A program made the position numbers and the translations under genes. DNA of 64,000 bases from an uncultured Marinobacter sp. (GTDB lineage Bacteria; Pseudomonadota; Gammaproteobacteria; Pseudomonadales; Oleiphilaceae): the NCBI RefSeq assembly GCF_946886895.1, contig NZ_CAMPJO010000002.1, forward strand, positions 248,001-312,000, read 5' to 3'. Positions 50,479 through 59,313 of this stretch are shown here, in pieces (positions within the stretch are counted from its first letter, which is position 1; every line of letters begins with the position of its first letter). The notes below the pieces were generated by a model that had not been told where the DNA came from, did no database searches, and saw only the letters and a list, made by a program, of their open reading frames with translations.

Positions 50479-51963
50479 ATGATGCGACGGACCCTTCTGG
50501 TCACTTGGGGTGTGTTGCTCTGGCCGGCCGTCGCCGCCGGTTGGTCGCTGATGGTGGAGCAGGGGAAGATCGGCATGGCGTTGCCGGATATCCGCACCGG
50601 TGGCTGGGAGGTTACCGGGAGCAAGGCCAATGTTCTGCCCTCCATCACCGCCAGTGGCGAGTCTGCGGTTATCGAATTCAACCCTCCATCACGGGTTCTG
50701 ACTGAGCGTCTGGCGTATTCAGGCTCGGAACAGGCGCTTCTGCTTGAGGATCTTCGCACCAGTCTCAGTGATGTCACGCTCACGCTTGACTATGGTGCAC
50801 CGGGCGACTGGCCCGAGCGGATTGCCATTGAAGGCGAGATCAGGGTTGACGCTACCCGCGCCGAGCACCCGCGTCTGGTGCCGCAGGCGTGGAGCTTTCA
50901 GGGCCACGTGGATGGTCGCCTGACGGCCCTCCGGATTGAGGGCACCCTGGTATCTGAGGCAGGGCTTGAGGTCGACCTGGATGTTCAGCTCAATCCGGGG
51001 GGCGCAGTCCTGGTGTCCGCCAATGCCGTTATCGAGGGGCCGGAGGGCGTCCGCAGCCTGGCCGACACCGTGACCGGCTGGCCGGCGATGCTGACGGTGG
51101 ATTCCGGCAGTGCCCGGCTGTCTGCAGAGGTTCGTGTGGGGCCGGAAGGTGATCTGGACGTGGATGGCCGTTCCCATCTCGAGGGTGTCACCGGCGTGTT
51201 CAACCGGACCGCCTTCTCCGGGCTGAGCGGCCGGATCCTTGCTTCCCTGGAGGATAATCGGTTGACCGCCCGGTTCAGGGATCTGACGGCTGAGCAGGTG
51301 AATCCAGGCATCCCGGTGAATGCCCTACGCTTTACCGGCGATTACACGGCGCCGGTTGCGAAAACCCTGGAGGGTAAACTGAACGTGCAGCAGGCGAGGG
51401 CCCGCTTCCTGGACGGCACACTCAGGGTACCGCCGGGCGTCTACGACCTGGCAGGCAATGCCGGCCGGATACCGGTGCAGGTACAGGATATTTCGCTGGG
51501 GCGCCTGATGGAGGTCTACCCCGCCGAGGGACTTGATGGCAGTGGCCTGATCAGCGGTCGCATTCCCCTCCGCATCAGCGGTGATGGCGTCCAGGTGGCG
51601 CAGGGGCGGGTGTCGGCGGAGTCGCCGGGCGGTTGGTTGAAAGTGCCAGCCGATAAACTCCAGGCCATGCTCGGCGGCAACCAGGCCATGGATGTGGTGG
51701 TGCAGGCCTTGCAAAACTTTCACTATTCGGTGCTGTCCAGCACGATAGACTACGATGAGACGGGGAAGCTGACGCTGGATCTTCGCCTGGAGGGAAAGAA
51801 CCCGGAACTCCGCGGCGGACAACCGGTTGTGCTTAACGTGAACCTCGAAGAAGACATTCCCGCACTGCTGACCAGTCTTCAGTTAAGTGGCAGGGTAAAT
51901 GAAGCGGTGACAGAACGGGTCCGGGAGTTGTTGCGAAAGTCCGGCCAGGAGGCAGAACCATGA
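50479..51963 (+). CDS. ydbH: Compact YdbH-like AsmA-family intermembrane transport protein
   Basis: About 494 residues. One N-terminal membrane helix (about 3-22) precedes a long beta-rich periplasmic region ending in the YdbH-type C-terminus (SGRIPLRISGDGVQVAQGRV..GGWLKVPADKL, VQALQNFHYSVLSSTIDYDETGKLTLDLRLEGKNP). E. coli YdbH, one of three AsmA-like phospholipid bridges between the membranes, is about 880 residues. This copy is therefore much shorter, although its N-terminus appears intact. The ATG at 50479 follows GGAAAG; an in-frame TTG at 50446 also has an AGGAG site. ynbE overlaps its end by 4 bp. Confidence 0.82.
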   Translation: MMRRTLLVTWGVLLWPAVAAGWSLMVEQGKIGMALPDIRTGGWEVTGSKANVLPSITASGESAVIEFNPPSRVLTERLAYSGSEQALLLEDLRTSLSDVTLTLDYGAPGDWPERIAIEGEIRVDATRAEHPRLVPQAWSFQGHVDGRLTALRIEGTLVSEAGLEVDLDVQLNPGGAVLVSANAVIEGPEGVRSLADTVTGWPAMLTVDSGSARLSAEVRVGPEGDLDVDGRSHLEGVTGVFNRTAFSGLSGRILASLEDNRLTARFRDLTAEQVNPGIPVNALRFTGDYTAPVAKTLEGKLNVQQARARFLDGTLRVPPGVYDLAGNAGRIPVQVQDISLGRLMEVYPAEGLDGSGLISGRIPLRISGDGVQVAQGRVSAESPGGWLKVPADKLQAMLGGNQAMDVVVQALQNFHYSVLSSTIDYDETGKLTLDLRLEGKNPELRGGQPVVLNVNLEEDIPALLTSLQLSGRVNEAVTERVRELLRKSGQEAEP

Positions 51964-52175
51964 TAAGAACGTTGCGGCCAGCGGGGTCGCGTTTGGCGAA
52001 CGTGTTGATGACATTGATGTTGCCGGTGGCCATGGTTGCCTGTACGCCAACGGTGCAGATGGCGGCACCCAAGGAGCCCATTACGGTGAACCTGAACGTG
52101 AAGATCCAGCATGAAATCTACGTGAAAGTCGACAAGGAAGTGGAAGACGTATTCAGCGAACAGGGGTTGTTCTGA
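51960..52175 (+). CDS. ynbE: YnbE-like lipoprotein
   Basis: A 71-residue outer-membrane lipoprotein with the lipobox MVAC. The conserved tail VNLNVKIQHEIYVKVDKEVEDVF is diagnostic of YnbE. YnbE caps the YdbH bridge at the outer membrane in E. coli. The gene overlaps ydbH by 4 bp, fitting a tight operon. Confidence 0.9.
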   Translation: MIRTLRPAGSRLANVLMTLMLPVAMVACTPTVQMAAPKEPITVNLNVKIQHEIYVKVDKEVEDVFSEQGLF

Positions 52176-52201
52176 CCGAATCGGGATAGCGTAAGGGGTT
52201 A

Positions 52202-52549
52202 ATGATGAAACGATTACTGCAGATGTTTGCCTTGGTTCTGGTGTTCGGTGTCAGTCTGTCCGTATTTGCCATGGGGCTGAGTGAGGCCAAACAGAAGCTG
52301 GATACCGTCAAACAGCAGGGACTGGTTGGAGAAACACCGACCGGGTATCTGGACGTGGTGCGGGCCGAAGGCCAGGCCAGGGAAGTGGTTGAAGCGATCA
52401 ACAGTGCCCGCCGGGACGAGTACAAGCGCATTGCCGAGAAGCACAACATTCCGGTCACCCAGGTTGAAACGGTTGCCGGCAAGAAGGCCATCGAGAAAAC
52501 GCCGGATGGCCAGTACATTCAGGTGAATGGCCAGTGGGTAAAAAAATAG
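52202..52549 (+). CDS. ydbL: YdbL family protein (DUF1318)
   Basis: A 115-residue secreted protein. The signal peptide ends near SVFAMG; the mature DUF1318 domain (LSEAKQKLDTVKQQGLVGETPTGYLDVV and INSARRDEYKRIAEKHNIPVTQVETVAGKKAIEKT) is complete. In E. coli YdbL modulates the YdbH-YnbE bridge. It ends the operon, and two adjacent ATGs (52202, 52205) are possible starts. Confidence 0.9.
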   Translation: MMKRLLQMFALVLVFGVSLSVFAMGLSEAKQKLDTVKQQGLVGETPTGYLDVVRAEGQAREVVEAINSARRDEYKRIAEKHNIPVTQVETVAGKKAIEKTPDGQYIQVNGQWVKK

Positions 52550-52576
52550 CCTTGCGCGCTGAGTGCCGGGCCGGAA

Positions 52577-53500
52577 CTACCGTTTAACGCTTTTCTGCCG
52601 GGGTTTTCCGGCCTTGGGGCGTTTGCCGGGCGCAGGCTTTTTCTTGCTGGGGGCCGGCTTGCCTTTCGGCCCCGGCCGTTGAGAGCCAGCGGGCGCGCCC
52701 GCTCCGGCTTTGGGACGATGTTTTGGCTTTGCAGCGGGCTTCTTTTTCGCAGGTTTGGCGGGCTGGGCCGGGGCTTCCGAAGAGGACTCCCGGATGGCGT
52801 CAAACAGCCCCGCCAGCTCTTTGTCCGTCAGGTCCCGCCACTGGCCCACCGCCAGCCCCTTCAGGCTGACGTTCATGATCCGGATGCGCTCCAGTCTGGT
52901 CACCTCGTATCCGAAATATTCACACATCCGGCGAATCTGGCGGTTCAGGCCCTGAACCAGGGTAATGCGGAAGACGAACCGGGATTCCCGGCTCACCCTG
53001 CACTTTTTCGTGACGCTACCGAGGATGGGTACGCCGTTCGCCATACCGTCAACAAACGCCTGGGTTACCGGTTTGTCGACGGTGACCAGGTACTCCTTTT
53101 CATGGTTGTTTCCGGCCCGCAGGATCTTGTTGACCAGATCGCCATTGCTGGTCATGAAGATCAGGCCCTGGGAGTCCTTGTCCAGTCGCCCGATCGGGAA
53201 TATCCGCTCACTATGCCCGACAAATCGCTGAATGTTGTGCTTCTCGGCGCTGTCGGTGGTGCTGACAATGCCCACGGGCTTGTTCAGGGCAATGAAGACC
53301 AGATCCTCCTCAGAGCGGGGCTCAATCACCTGGCCATTGACCTTGACGGTATCCCCGGGGAGTACCTGATCGCCCACCGTGGCCCGCTGGCCATTGATGT
53401 AGACGTTGCCCTGCTCAATATAACGATCGGCTTCCCTGCGCGAGCACAGGCCGCTTTCGCTGATGTACTTGTTAAGGCGGGTAGTGGGATTGCTGGTCAT
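52577..53500 (-). CDS. rluF: 23S rRNA pseudouridine synthase RluF-like
   Basis: A 307-residue RsuA/RluB-family enzyme. An N-terminal S4 RNA-binding domain (about 8-60, [29 protein letters not shown]) is followed by the synthase core with catalytic Asp107 in [10 protein letters not shown] and the [20 protein letters not shown] motif. The extra C-terminal tail (about 245-307) is very rich in Lys, Pro and Ala, probably for RNA contact. It is convergent with ydbL and divergent from fetA. Confidence 0.92.
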   Translation of the reverse strand: MTSNPTTRLNKYISESGLCSRREADRYIEQGNVYINGQRATVGDQVLPGDTVKVNGQVIEPRSEEDLVFIALNKPVGIVSTTDSAEKHNIQRFVGHSERIFPIGRLDKDSQGLIFMTSNGDLVNKILRAGNNHEKEYLVTVDKPVTQAFVDGMANGVPILGSVTKKCRVSRESRFVFRITLVQGLNRQIRRMCEYFGYEVTRLERIRIMNVSLKGLAVGQWRDLTDKELAGLFDAIRESSSEAPAQPAKPAKKKPAAKPKHRPKAGAGAPAGSQRPGPKGKPAPSKKKPAPGKRPKAGKPRQKSVKR

Positions 53501-53711
53501 CGGCTGTCCAGGTCTGGCATGTCAATCGTGGCATGTGAATCGGGGCATGATAACAGGCACCGGGATCGCCCGCAGCCCGGATACTGGCCAATCGGAGCCG
53601 AGTCTGCCATTCTTTCTCCGCTGCCTTGGGGCAGTAAAAGCAAGGTTGATTAATCAGCGATCTCTATTCCGGGACCGTGTCGACCGAATTCGTCAAGGAC
53701 AGATTGCCCCA

Positions 53712-54314
53712 TTGACTACTCTGACGCTTGAACACGTCTCCATTGATACGCTACACGATATCGGCTTCGCCGTGGGTGCCGGTGAGGTTGTCTGCCTGTC
53801 CGGCCCCTCGGGCAGCGGGAAGAGCCGCCTCCTGCGGGCGATTGCCGATCTTGAGGCCCATGACGGCCGAATCTTTCTGGAGGACCGGGAGCAGGGGGCG
53901 GTGCCGGCCCATGACTGGCGACGCCAGGCAATGATGGTGCCTGCCGATAGCCAGTGGTGGTTTGACGAGGTCGGTGCCCATTTCTCCGGTGCCCCCGAAT
54001 GGCCACCGGTGCTGGGTTTGTCCCGTGAGGTGCTGGCCTGGCCGGTCAGCCGGTTGTCGTCCGGTGAGCGACAGCGGCTGGCGCTGATGCGGGCGTTGCA
54101 TTATGGCCCCCGGGCTCTGTTGCTGGACGAACCCACCGCCAATCTGGACGAAGCCATGACCCAGGCGGTTGAGGGCTGGCTGCTGGAGGAAATCCACACA
54201 CGGCAGCTTCCGGTTATCTGGGTGGCCCACGACACCGGCCAGATCCGGCGAGTCGCCAGCCGCCACTACCGGATTCACGGAGCGACTCTGGAGCAGGTGC
54301 ATGGGCGTCATTGA
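53712..54314 (+). CDS. fetA: ABC transporter ATPase, FetA-like
   Basis: A 200-residue ATPase of the YbbL/FetA family, with Walker A GPSGSGKS (31-38), signature LSSGERQRLALMRAL and Walker B LLLDEPTANLD. Together with FetB it forms an exporter that lowers cellular iron under peroxide stress. The best start is the TTG at 53712, with an AAGGA sequence upstream; the frame extends further to 53463 without family character. The fetB start overlaps its end by 14 bp. Confidence 0.85.
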   Translation: MTTLTLEHVSIDTLHDIGFAVGAGEVVCLSGPSGSGKSRLLRAIADLEAHDGRIFLEDREQGAVPAHDWRRQAMMVPADSQWWFDEVGAHFSGAPEWPPVLGLSREVLAWPVSRLSSGERQRLALMRALHYGPRALLLDEPTANLDEAMTQAVEGWLLEEIHTRQLPVIWVAHDTGQIRRVASRHYRIHGATLEQVHGRH

Positions 54315-55104
54315 TCTGGCCTGGTGGAAGCTGGCACTCACTGCCCTGTTAATTGTCGCCCTGGCGGCGGTGAGTTTCGCGTCGCGCCTGGCGATCAGCC
54401 GAAGTCTGCTGATCGCCAGCCTGCGCACGGTGGTTCAGCTTGCCCTGATTGGTCTTGTCCTGGAGGCGCTGTTTGCCTCCGCGGAACTGGTCTGGATCAT
54501 CCTGATGGCCACGGCCATGCTGCTCGTTGCCGGCCGCGAGGTGATGGCGCGCCAGCAGCGGCGGTTGCGCGGTATCTGGTCATTCGGGATTGGCACCGGT
54601 GCCATGTTCGTGTCGTCGTTCACCGTGACCGTGCTGACCCTGACGGTCATTATCGGGCCGGAACCCTGGTACACCCCCCAGTATGCGATTCCACTGCTGG
54701 GCATGATGTTGGGCAACACCATGACCGGTGTGGCCCTGAGCCTGGATCGCCTGACCGACTCCGTCTGGCGCCAGCGCCTGGTGATCGAAAACCGGCTGAT
54801 GCTGGGGGAAAGCTGGCGTGAGGCCATCGAGGATATCCGACGCGATGCCATGCGGGGTGGCATGATGCCGTCTATCAACGCCATGGCAGCCGCCGGTATT
54901 GTCAGCTTACCGGGCATGATGACCGGTCAGATTCTGGCGGGCAGCCCACCCGCTGTGGCGGTGAAGTATCAGATACTGGTGATGCTGACGATCACGGTAG
55001 GCACCGGCTTTGGCACGCTGATGGCCGTTGCCTGGGGCAGTCGGCGGCTGTTTGACGACCGGGAACGACTGCGGCTGGATCGCCTGGTCAAAAAGCACCC
55101 ATAA
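54301..55104 (+). CDS. fetB: ABC transporter permease, FetB-like
   Basis: A 267-residue permease of the YbbM/UPF0014 (FetB) family with about seven helices. Recognisable segments are LRTVVQLALIGLVLEALF, AIPLLGMMLGNTMTGVALSLDRL and GIVSLPGMMTGQILAGSPPAVAVKYQI. The ATG at 54301 overlaps fetA, so the two are translationally coupled. Confidence 0.93.
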   Translation: MGVIDLAWWKLALTALLIVALAAVSFASRLAISRSLLIASLRTVVQLALIGLVLEALFASAELVWIILMATAMLLVAGREVMARQQRRLRGIWSFGIGTGAMFVSSFTVTVLTLTVIIGPEPWYTPQYAIPLLGMMLGNTMTGVALSLDRLTDSVWRQRLVIENRLMLGESWREAIEDIRRDAMRGGMMPSINAMAAAGIVSLPGMMTGQILAGSPPAVAVKYQILVMLTITVGTGFGTLMAVAWGSRRLFDDRERLRLDRLVKKHP

Positions 55105-55125
55105 CGCCACCGACCCGGTTGTGTG

Positions 55126-55174
55126 GGCCGTTGTGCCAGCCTTTACAGGCTTCAGGAGCGCTGGCACAACGGCC
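55126..55174. repeat. 15-bp perfect inverted repeat between convergent genes (likely terminator)
   Basis: GGCCGTTGTGCCAGC (55126-55140) pairs perfectly with GCTGGCACAACGGCC (55160-55174) around a 19-nt loop that itself contains AGCCTTTACAGGCT-like pairing. It lies between fetB (stop 55104) and the DUF6160 gene (stop 55193). It probably ends both transcripts. The long stem recalls the stems of elements A-C, but the loop does not share their conserved head. Confidence 0.8.
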
Positions 55175-55192
55175 TGGTGGTTGCCGGAGGGG

Positions 55193-56008
55193 TTAGTGGC
55201 CGTAGATCCGCATGGCCGTGTTCTGGATCGACAGGTTGTCCAGGGCGACGGAACCGATGGAGGTTCCGCCGACCAGCACCTGGCCGATGGACATGTCGGC
55301 TTCGAAGGTGTTCAGGTCGACGGCCAGGGCGGAATTGCCGTCCGCCCGGGTGCCGTTGTAGATGTTCATATCCACTTTGGCGCCGACGGTGAGGATCGAC
55401 GGGTTGTCATCGTAATCGGCGCCGGTCAGGCGCAAATCCCGGATGCCTAGCGCCAGGAAGGGAACATCCACGTCCAGATCGTCGATGGCGAACAGGGATT
55501 GCAGGTTCAGTTCGTCAGTGGCCGTGTCGACCCGGAACTTGAGCTCCGTAACGATACCTTCCATCGACAGGTTGCTCGCAATCAGCGTGCTATCCGTGGC
55601 GCCCTGCAGGGACCACTCACCGGTCCGCACCGCGAAATCGATGGGGGCGGCCACCAGCGGAAACACGTTGATCAGGGCATCGCCATCGTCGGCAATGTCG
55701 ATCTCGATCTTGATGTTATCAATCAGTTCGCTGGTTTCTCCGAACAGCAGATCCCGTGCGGTGGTGATCTCCTGGAACATGTCGGTGCGATTGGCGCCGC
55801 CGATAAAGATGTCCTTTACCGACAGGGAGCCTTCGTCCGTGTAGAGAAACTCGCCAATATTGACCTGGGTTTCCAGCTCAATGGTCACACCGGCCTGGCC
55901 GGTAATGTTGCCCATACTGGCGTCTTCCAGGGGTTGCAGTTCCGCTTGCGCGAGCAGTGGCAGGCCGGTCATGGCCAGCACGAGCGCGGTTTTCTTCAGG
56001 CTTTTCAT
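55193..56008 (-). CDS. DUF6160 family secreted protein
   Basis: A 271-residue exported protein. The signal peptide (about 1-22, ending LLAQAELQ) is followed by the family's conserved start LQPLEDASMGNITGQAGVTIELET. A beta-rich acidic body follows that lacks cysteines, with repeats of the form G-x-L-x-L-D-x-L and I-x-V-G-x-x-I. Function is unknown. The ADL-free surface, signal peptide and co-directional DUF6801 neighbour upstream suggest a cell-surface or outer-membrane-associated pair (inference). The start of the conserved region is the diagnostic feature. Confidence 0.8.
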   Translation of the reverse strand: MKSLKKTALVLAMTGLPLLAQAELQPLEDASMGNITGQAGVTIELETQVNIGEFLYTDEGSLSVKDIFIGGANRTDMFQEITTARDLLFGETSELIDNIKIEIDIADDGDALINVFPLVAAPIDFAVRTGEWSLQGATDSTLIASNLSMEGIVTELKFRVDTATDELNLQSLFAIDDLDVDVPFLALGIRDLRLTGADYDDNPSILTVGAKVDMNIYNGTRADGNSALAVDLNTFEADMSIGQVLVGGTSIGSVALDNLSIQNTAMRIYGH

Positions 56009-56093
56009 GCTGTTTCCTTTTTTGCTTTTGTTATGGGCGAATGGCCAGCCGGCACAGTGCCGGCTGGCCCCGGGTGTCAGGCACCCGTCTTCC

Positions 56094-57905
56094 TTACTGC
56101 TCCGGAGTCAACGTCAGGTCGATGGTGTTGCCCGGACCGGTCAGGAACTGGTTGAGAACGTCAGTCAGCAGGCCGCAGTTCTCCAGCGGTGGCAGTCCAT
56201 AGACGCCGCTCACGTCGCCACCGGTGGCGGGTGAGAAATTGCCACCGTCCCCGGAAGTGAGGGTGATGTCGACCGGTTCGATGGTCTGGCACTGATCACC
56301 ACCACCCACGCGAATGGGCAGGCCAAAGAGCTTCAGCGCCACTTTGGGTACCTTCACGTACAGGTGTGAATGGGCGGTCAGCTTGCCATTGACCAATGTG
56401 CCTGTCGTCATTTCGGACTGCTCAAATTCAACGTCAGCGACGGCTTTCAGCCGACTGAACAGCAGGCGAATGGAGAAGTACCCGGTGGTTGGCTCAATCG
56501 CCAGATCCGCCTCGAAGGTACCGCTGGCCAGCTCCAGCACCGTGGCTATGGTGCCGTTCAGGGGCAGGGTGCTGTCCGAGGACTTGATGTAGGTGCTCCC
56601 TTCCAGGCCAAGCAGCAGTTCCAGGGTGTCGGTAGGCGCGTCAAAGCCTTCGGCGCTGACCGGAACCGTGAGCTCGGGGTTCTCCGGGTCATCGGAACCA
56701 ATCACCAACTGGGCACTGCGGGTACCGGCCGATGCGGCGGTGAAGCTCAGCTCAATGGTGCAGCTTTGCTCCGGCGCCACCGTGGTGCAGTTGTTGGTCT
56801 GCAGGAATTCCGCAGCATCCGCACCTTCCAAAGTGACGCTGTTGATCAGCAGGGTTTCGTTACCGTTATTGGATACCGTTACCTGGGCCGAGGTGCTCTG
56901 GCCCACCTGAACCCGTCCGAGGCTGACGGTCTCGGGGTTCACCGCAATCTCCGGCACCGGTGCCAGCACGCTTCGCCCGCTCAGGGCCACGTCGACAGAT
57001 GGCTTGTCGGCGTCGGTGGAATCGATGGTCAGGGTTGCGCTCTGGTCGCCTGCACCGCTGGGGATGTAGGTTACCGCCACATCGCAACTCTCGGTGGGCG
57101 CCAGCGTTGTGCAACTGCTGGTTTGCATGAATGCGCTGGCGTTGGCGCCGGCGATGCTGATGTTATTGATGCCCAGAACGGCGTTGCCGGTGTTGGACAG
57201 GGTAACAGTCTCTTCCGCGGTCAGGCCGGCCTGGACGTTGCCAAAGTCCAGTGCTTCACGGTTAACCGCAATGCGCGGTGTCTCGACCACATCGCCAATC
57301 ACCTGAAGGGTCTGCAGCACATTGTCCTGCCCCGCGTTCTGGGTACAGTCGGAGGTAAATTCACCAATGGGTGCCGGTGCGATGTCACCGCTTGCGGTCC
57401 GGGCGATCATATCCAGGGTCAGGTTACCCACGGTAATCCGGGCTTCCCCGATATCGTCCTGGGTGAAAGTGATGGCCGGGGACGTACCAGACGCCGGCAC
57501 GGTGAACTCACCTGCCACATCGGGGATCGGGGAGGGTGGAATGGTCAGCGGCACGGTCAGGTCGATATTGCGGGCCGGAGTAACCACGGTGGTCTGATTG
57601 GTCGCGGTGCCCTCGATGGTTTCCGAGCCCACCAGCTTGAGGCCGGTACGGGAGTCTTCATTCACCACGGTGAGGGCGTTGATGGTGAATTCCGGTGTGG
57701 GCTCACCCACGGTGGCCTGACTGGGAATGTCGGCACTGATTTCCGCCCGGATGGGTTGGTCGCCGATCAGGGGAAAGGGGCAGGTGAATTCCAGTTCGAT
57801 GGCGACGGGTTCTGCCAGAGCCTGGCCCGCGCCGGACATCAGCGCCGTGGCGGCCATGGCTGCGCCGAGCGCCCGCCCGCCCGTGTTGGGTTTCCTGAGT
57901 TTCAT
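56094..57905 (-). CDS. Secreted DUF6801 / choice-of-anchor D domain protein
   Basis: A 603-residue exported protein. The signal peptide ends near GAGQALAEP. An N-terminal DUF6801-like domain follows (ELEFTCPFPLIGDQPIRAEI .. FTSDCTQN, containing two cysteines). Next come two immunoglobulin-like choice-of-anchor D repeats (about 205-410): LDFGNVQAGLTAEETVTLSNTGN..SSCTTLAPTESCDVAVTYIP and VSLGRVQVGQSTSAQVTVSNNGN..NNCTTVAPEQSCTIELSFTA. A unique C-terminus (about 430-603) completes it. The ATG at 57905 has AGAGGA upstream. Likely surface-exposed; 85 bp separate it from the DUF6160 gene downstream. Confidence 0.8.
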   Translation of the reverse strand: MKLRKPNTGGRALGAAMAATALMSGAGQALAEPVAIELEFTCPFPLIGDQPIRAEISADIPSQATVGEPTPEFTINALTVVNEDSRTGLKLVGSETIEGTATNQTTVVTPARNIDLTVPLTIPPSPIPDVAGEFTVPASGTSPAITFTQDDIGEARITVGNLTLDMIARTASGDIAPAPIGEFTSDCTQNAGQDNVLQTLQVIGDVVETPRIAVNREALDFGNVQAGLTAEETVTLSNTGNAVLGINNISIAGANASAFMQTSSCTTLAPTESCDVAVTYIPSGAGDQSATLTIDSTDADKPSVDVALSGRSVLAPVPEIAVNPETVSLGRVQVGQSTSAQVTVSNNGNETLLINSVTLEGADAAEFLQTNNCTTVAPEQSCTIELSFTAASAGTRSAQLVIGSDDPENPELTVPVSAEGFDAPTDTLELLLGLEGSTYIKSSDSTLPLNGTIATVLELASGTFEADLAIEPTTGYFSIRLLFSRLKAVADVEFEQSEMTTGTLVNGKLTAHSHLYVKVPKVALKLFGLPIRVGGGDQCQTIEPVDITLTSGDGGNFSPATGGDVSGVYGLPPLENCGLLTDVLNQFLTGPGNTIDLTLTPEQ

Positions 57906-58058
57906 GAGTTCGTCCTCTGTACACTTTCGTTGTTGTAGGAAGGGCTGCAGACAACACCGATACGGACTGCTCAATCGGACTTGCGACGTTCCCTTTGCCA
58001 CGCGTGGAAACGCATGTGTGCGTGCCCATTAGGCCGTTGCGGGTAGTCTGAGGTCATT

Positions 58059-58079
58059 GCCTGCCCCGGCAGGCTTTTT
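58059..58079 (+). terminator. Orphan intrinsic terminator pointing rightward
   Basis: GCCTGC (58059-58064) pairs with GCAGGC (58069-58074), followed by TTTTT (58075-58079). Neighbouring genes on both sides are on the minus strand (DUF6801 start 57905; AraC stop 58154), so no annotated plus-strand gene ends here. The upstream 57906-58058 could encode a small RNA. On the minus strand the structure lacks a T-tract. Confidence 0.7.
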
Positions 58080-58153
58080 GTCCAAAACGGAGACCGAGCG
58101 TAAAGAATGCTGAAACCGTGACCGGCTTCAAATTTGGTCGGTGATGGCCTCGC

Positions 58154-59176
58154 TCATGGTGCCTTGCGGGCTTGCCGGCGAACGTCGCCCGGGGTGGTGC
58201 CGGTCCAGGTGCGGTAAGCCTTGGTGAAACCGGCCTGGTCACTGAACCCGAGTTTCTCGGCAATGGATTCCAGGGGAACGTTGGTGTCTCGCAGGTAAAG
58301 CGTGGCGAAGTTCTCACGGATCTCGTTGCGAAGTTCCCGGAACGAGGCGCCCGCGCTGGCCAGATGCTGGCGCAGGGTTCGTGTACTCATGCCCAGCCTG
58401 CGGGCAATGTTATCGGTGGCACAGGGGCGGCCGGGCTGGCTCATGATCAGTTCCCGCACCTGCATCAACGTTTCGTCGGCTTGCCGGGTTGCGCTTTCGG
58501 TGGGGTTGCGGTGGCGGGCGAGCAGGAATTGCAGTTCAGCGTTATCTGCACGGATTGGCCGGCCTGCCAGCGGCATCGTCACCTGGCTGAATGGCGCATT
58601 GAAGCGGAACTCGCAGTCGGAGGCGAGGGCCTGCCAGGTTTCGGGTTCAAGTGTGGTGTCAAAATCGAACTGGATCTCGAAATGGCTGCACACCTGGGCA
58701 GCGATGCGCTGGATACTGCCCATGTAGATTTTGGTCAGGCAGGGGCGCAACGGGCCCAGAGTCCAGGTGTCCATCAGACGAATCCTGAAGGTGGTTCCAC
58801 TGGAACTCAGTTCCATGTCCATGAGCGGCAGGCCAACCCGGAGGTACTGGACAATCATGCTGATCAACTGGCGCGGGTTTTCCTGGCCAAGCACCGCAAA
58901 CCCCAGCAGGCCATGGCTGGGCAGGTCCAGTTCCTGGCCGAACTGAAAGGGTGCGCGCTCATCGGTCATCAGCCACTCGGCCTTGCTCAGCAAGCTGGTG
59001 ACCTGGGCCATGGACATGCTGGCATCCGGATTATCGAGCATGGCGTCCGGTATCCCGGTATGGGTGAGGATTGCCTGCCGCTTCACACCACGCCGTTCCA
59101 TGAACTGGATGAACCGCCGTGCGTAGCGCGCGGAAATGATGGGCACCTCAAGCGCCAGCTGATTCGAAGTTTCCAT
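58154..59176 (-). CDS. AraC-family transcriptional regulator
   Basis: A 340-residue regulator. The N-terminal 'arabinose-binding-like' AraC domain (about 10-210) is of the OruR/ArgR-like type, not a cupin. The C-terminal double helix-turn-helix covers about 235-330 with CATDNIARRLGMSTRTLRQHLASAG and VPLESIAEKLGFSDQAGFTKAYRTWTGTTPGDVRR. It sits between the DUF6801 gene and the methyltransferase gene; its target cannot be read. It may control the surface-protein pair, which lies directly downstream on the same strand. Confidence 0.9.
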   Translation of the reverse strand: METSNQLALEVPIISARYARRFIQFMERRGVKRQAILTHTGIPDAMLDNPDASMSMAQVTSLLSKAEWLMTDERAPFQFGQELDLPSHGLLGFAVLGQENPRQLISMIVQYLRVGLPLMDMELSSSGTTFRIRLMDTWTLGPLRPCLTKIYMGSIQRIAAQVCSHFEIQFDFDTTLEPETWQALASDCEFRFNAPFSQVTMPLAGRPIRADNAELQFLLARHRNPTESATRQADETLMQVRELIMSQPGRPCATDNIARRLGMSTRTLRQHLASAGASFRELRNEIRENFATLYLRDTNVPLESIAEKLGFSDQAGFTKAYRTWTGTTPGDVRRQARKAP

Positions 59177-59313
59177 GTCGTCGTCCCTGTTCCGGGGCTG
59201 CCCCGGCCATGTCGTCGTGTGCCATCTGTTGTTATTATGCGAACGCTCAGTATAGGCAGGGCCGGTGGTCGGAAATTTCGTGAGTGGTCACGATTCCGGC
59301 GGGATGGCCGGAT

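Noticed and set aside
56370..57938. 522-residue open frame on the plus strand opposite the DUF6801 gene
   Set aside because: The protein is Gly/His/Gln-rich without domains, whereas the minus-strand gene has a signal peptide, cysteine pairs and Ig-like repeats.
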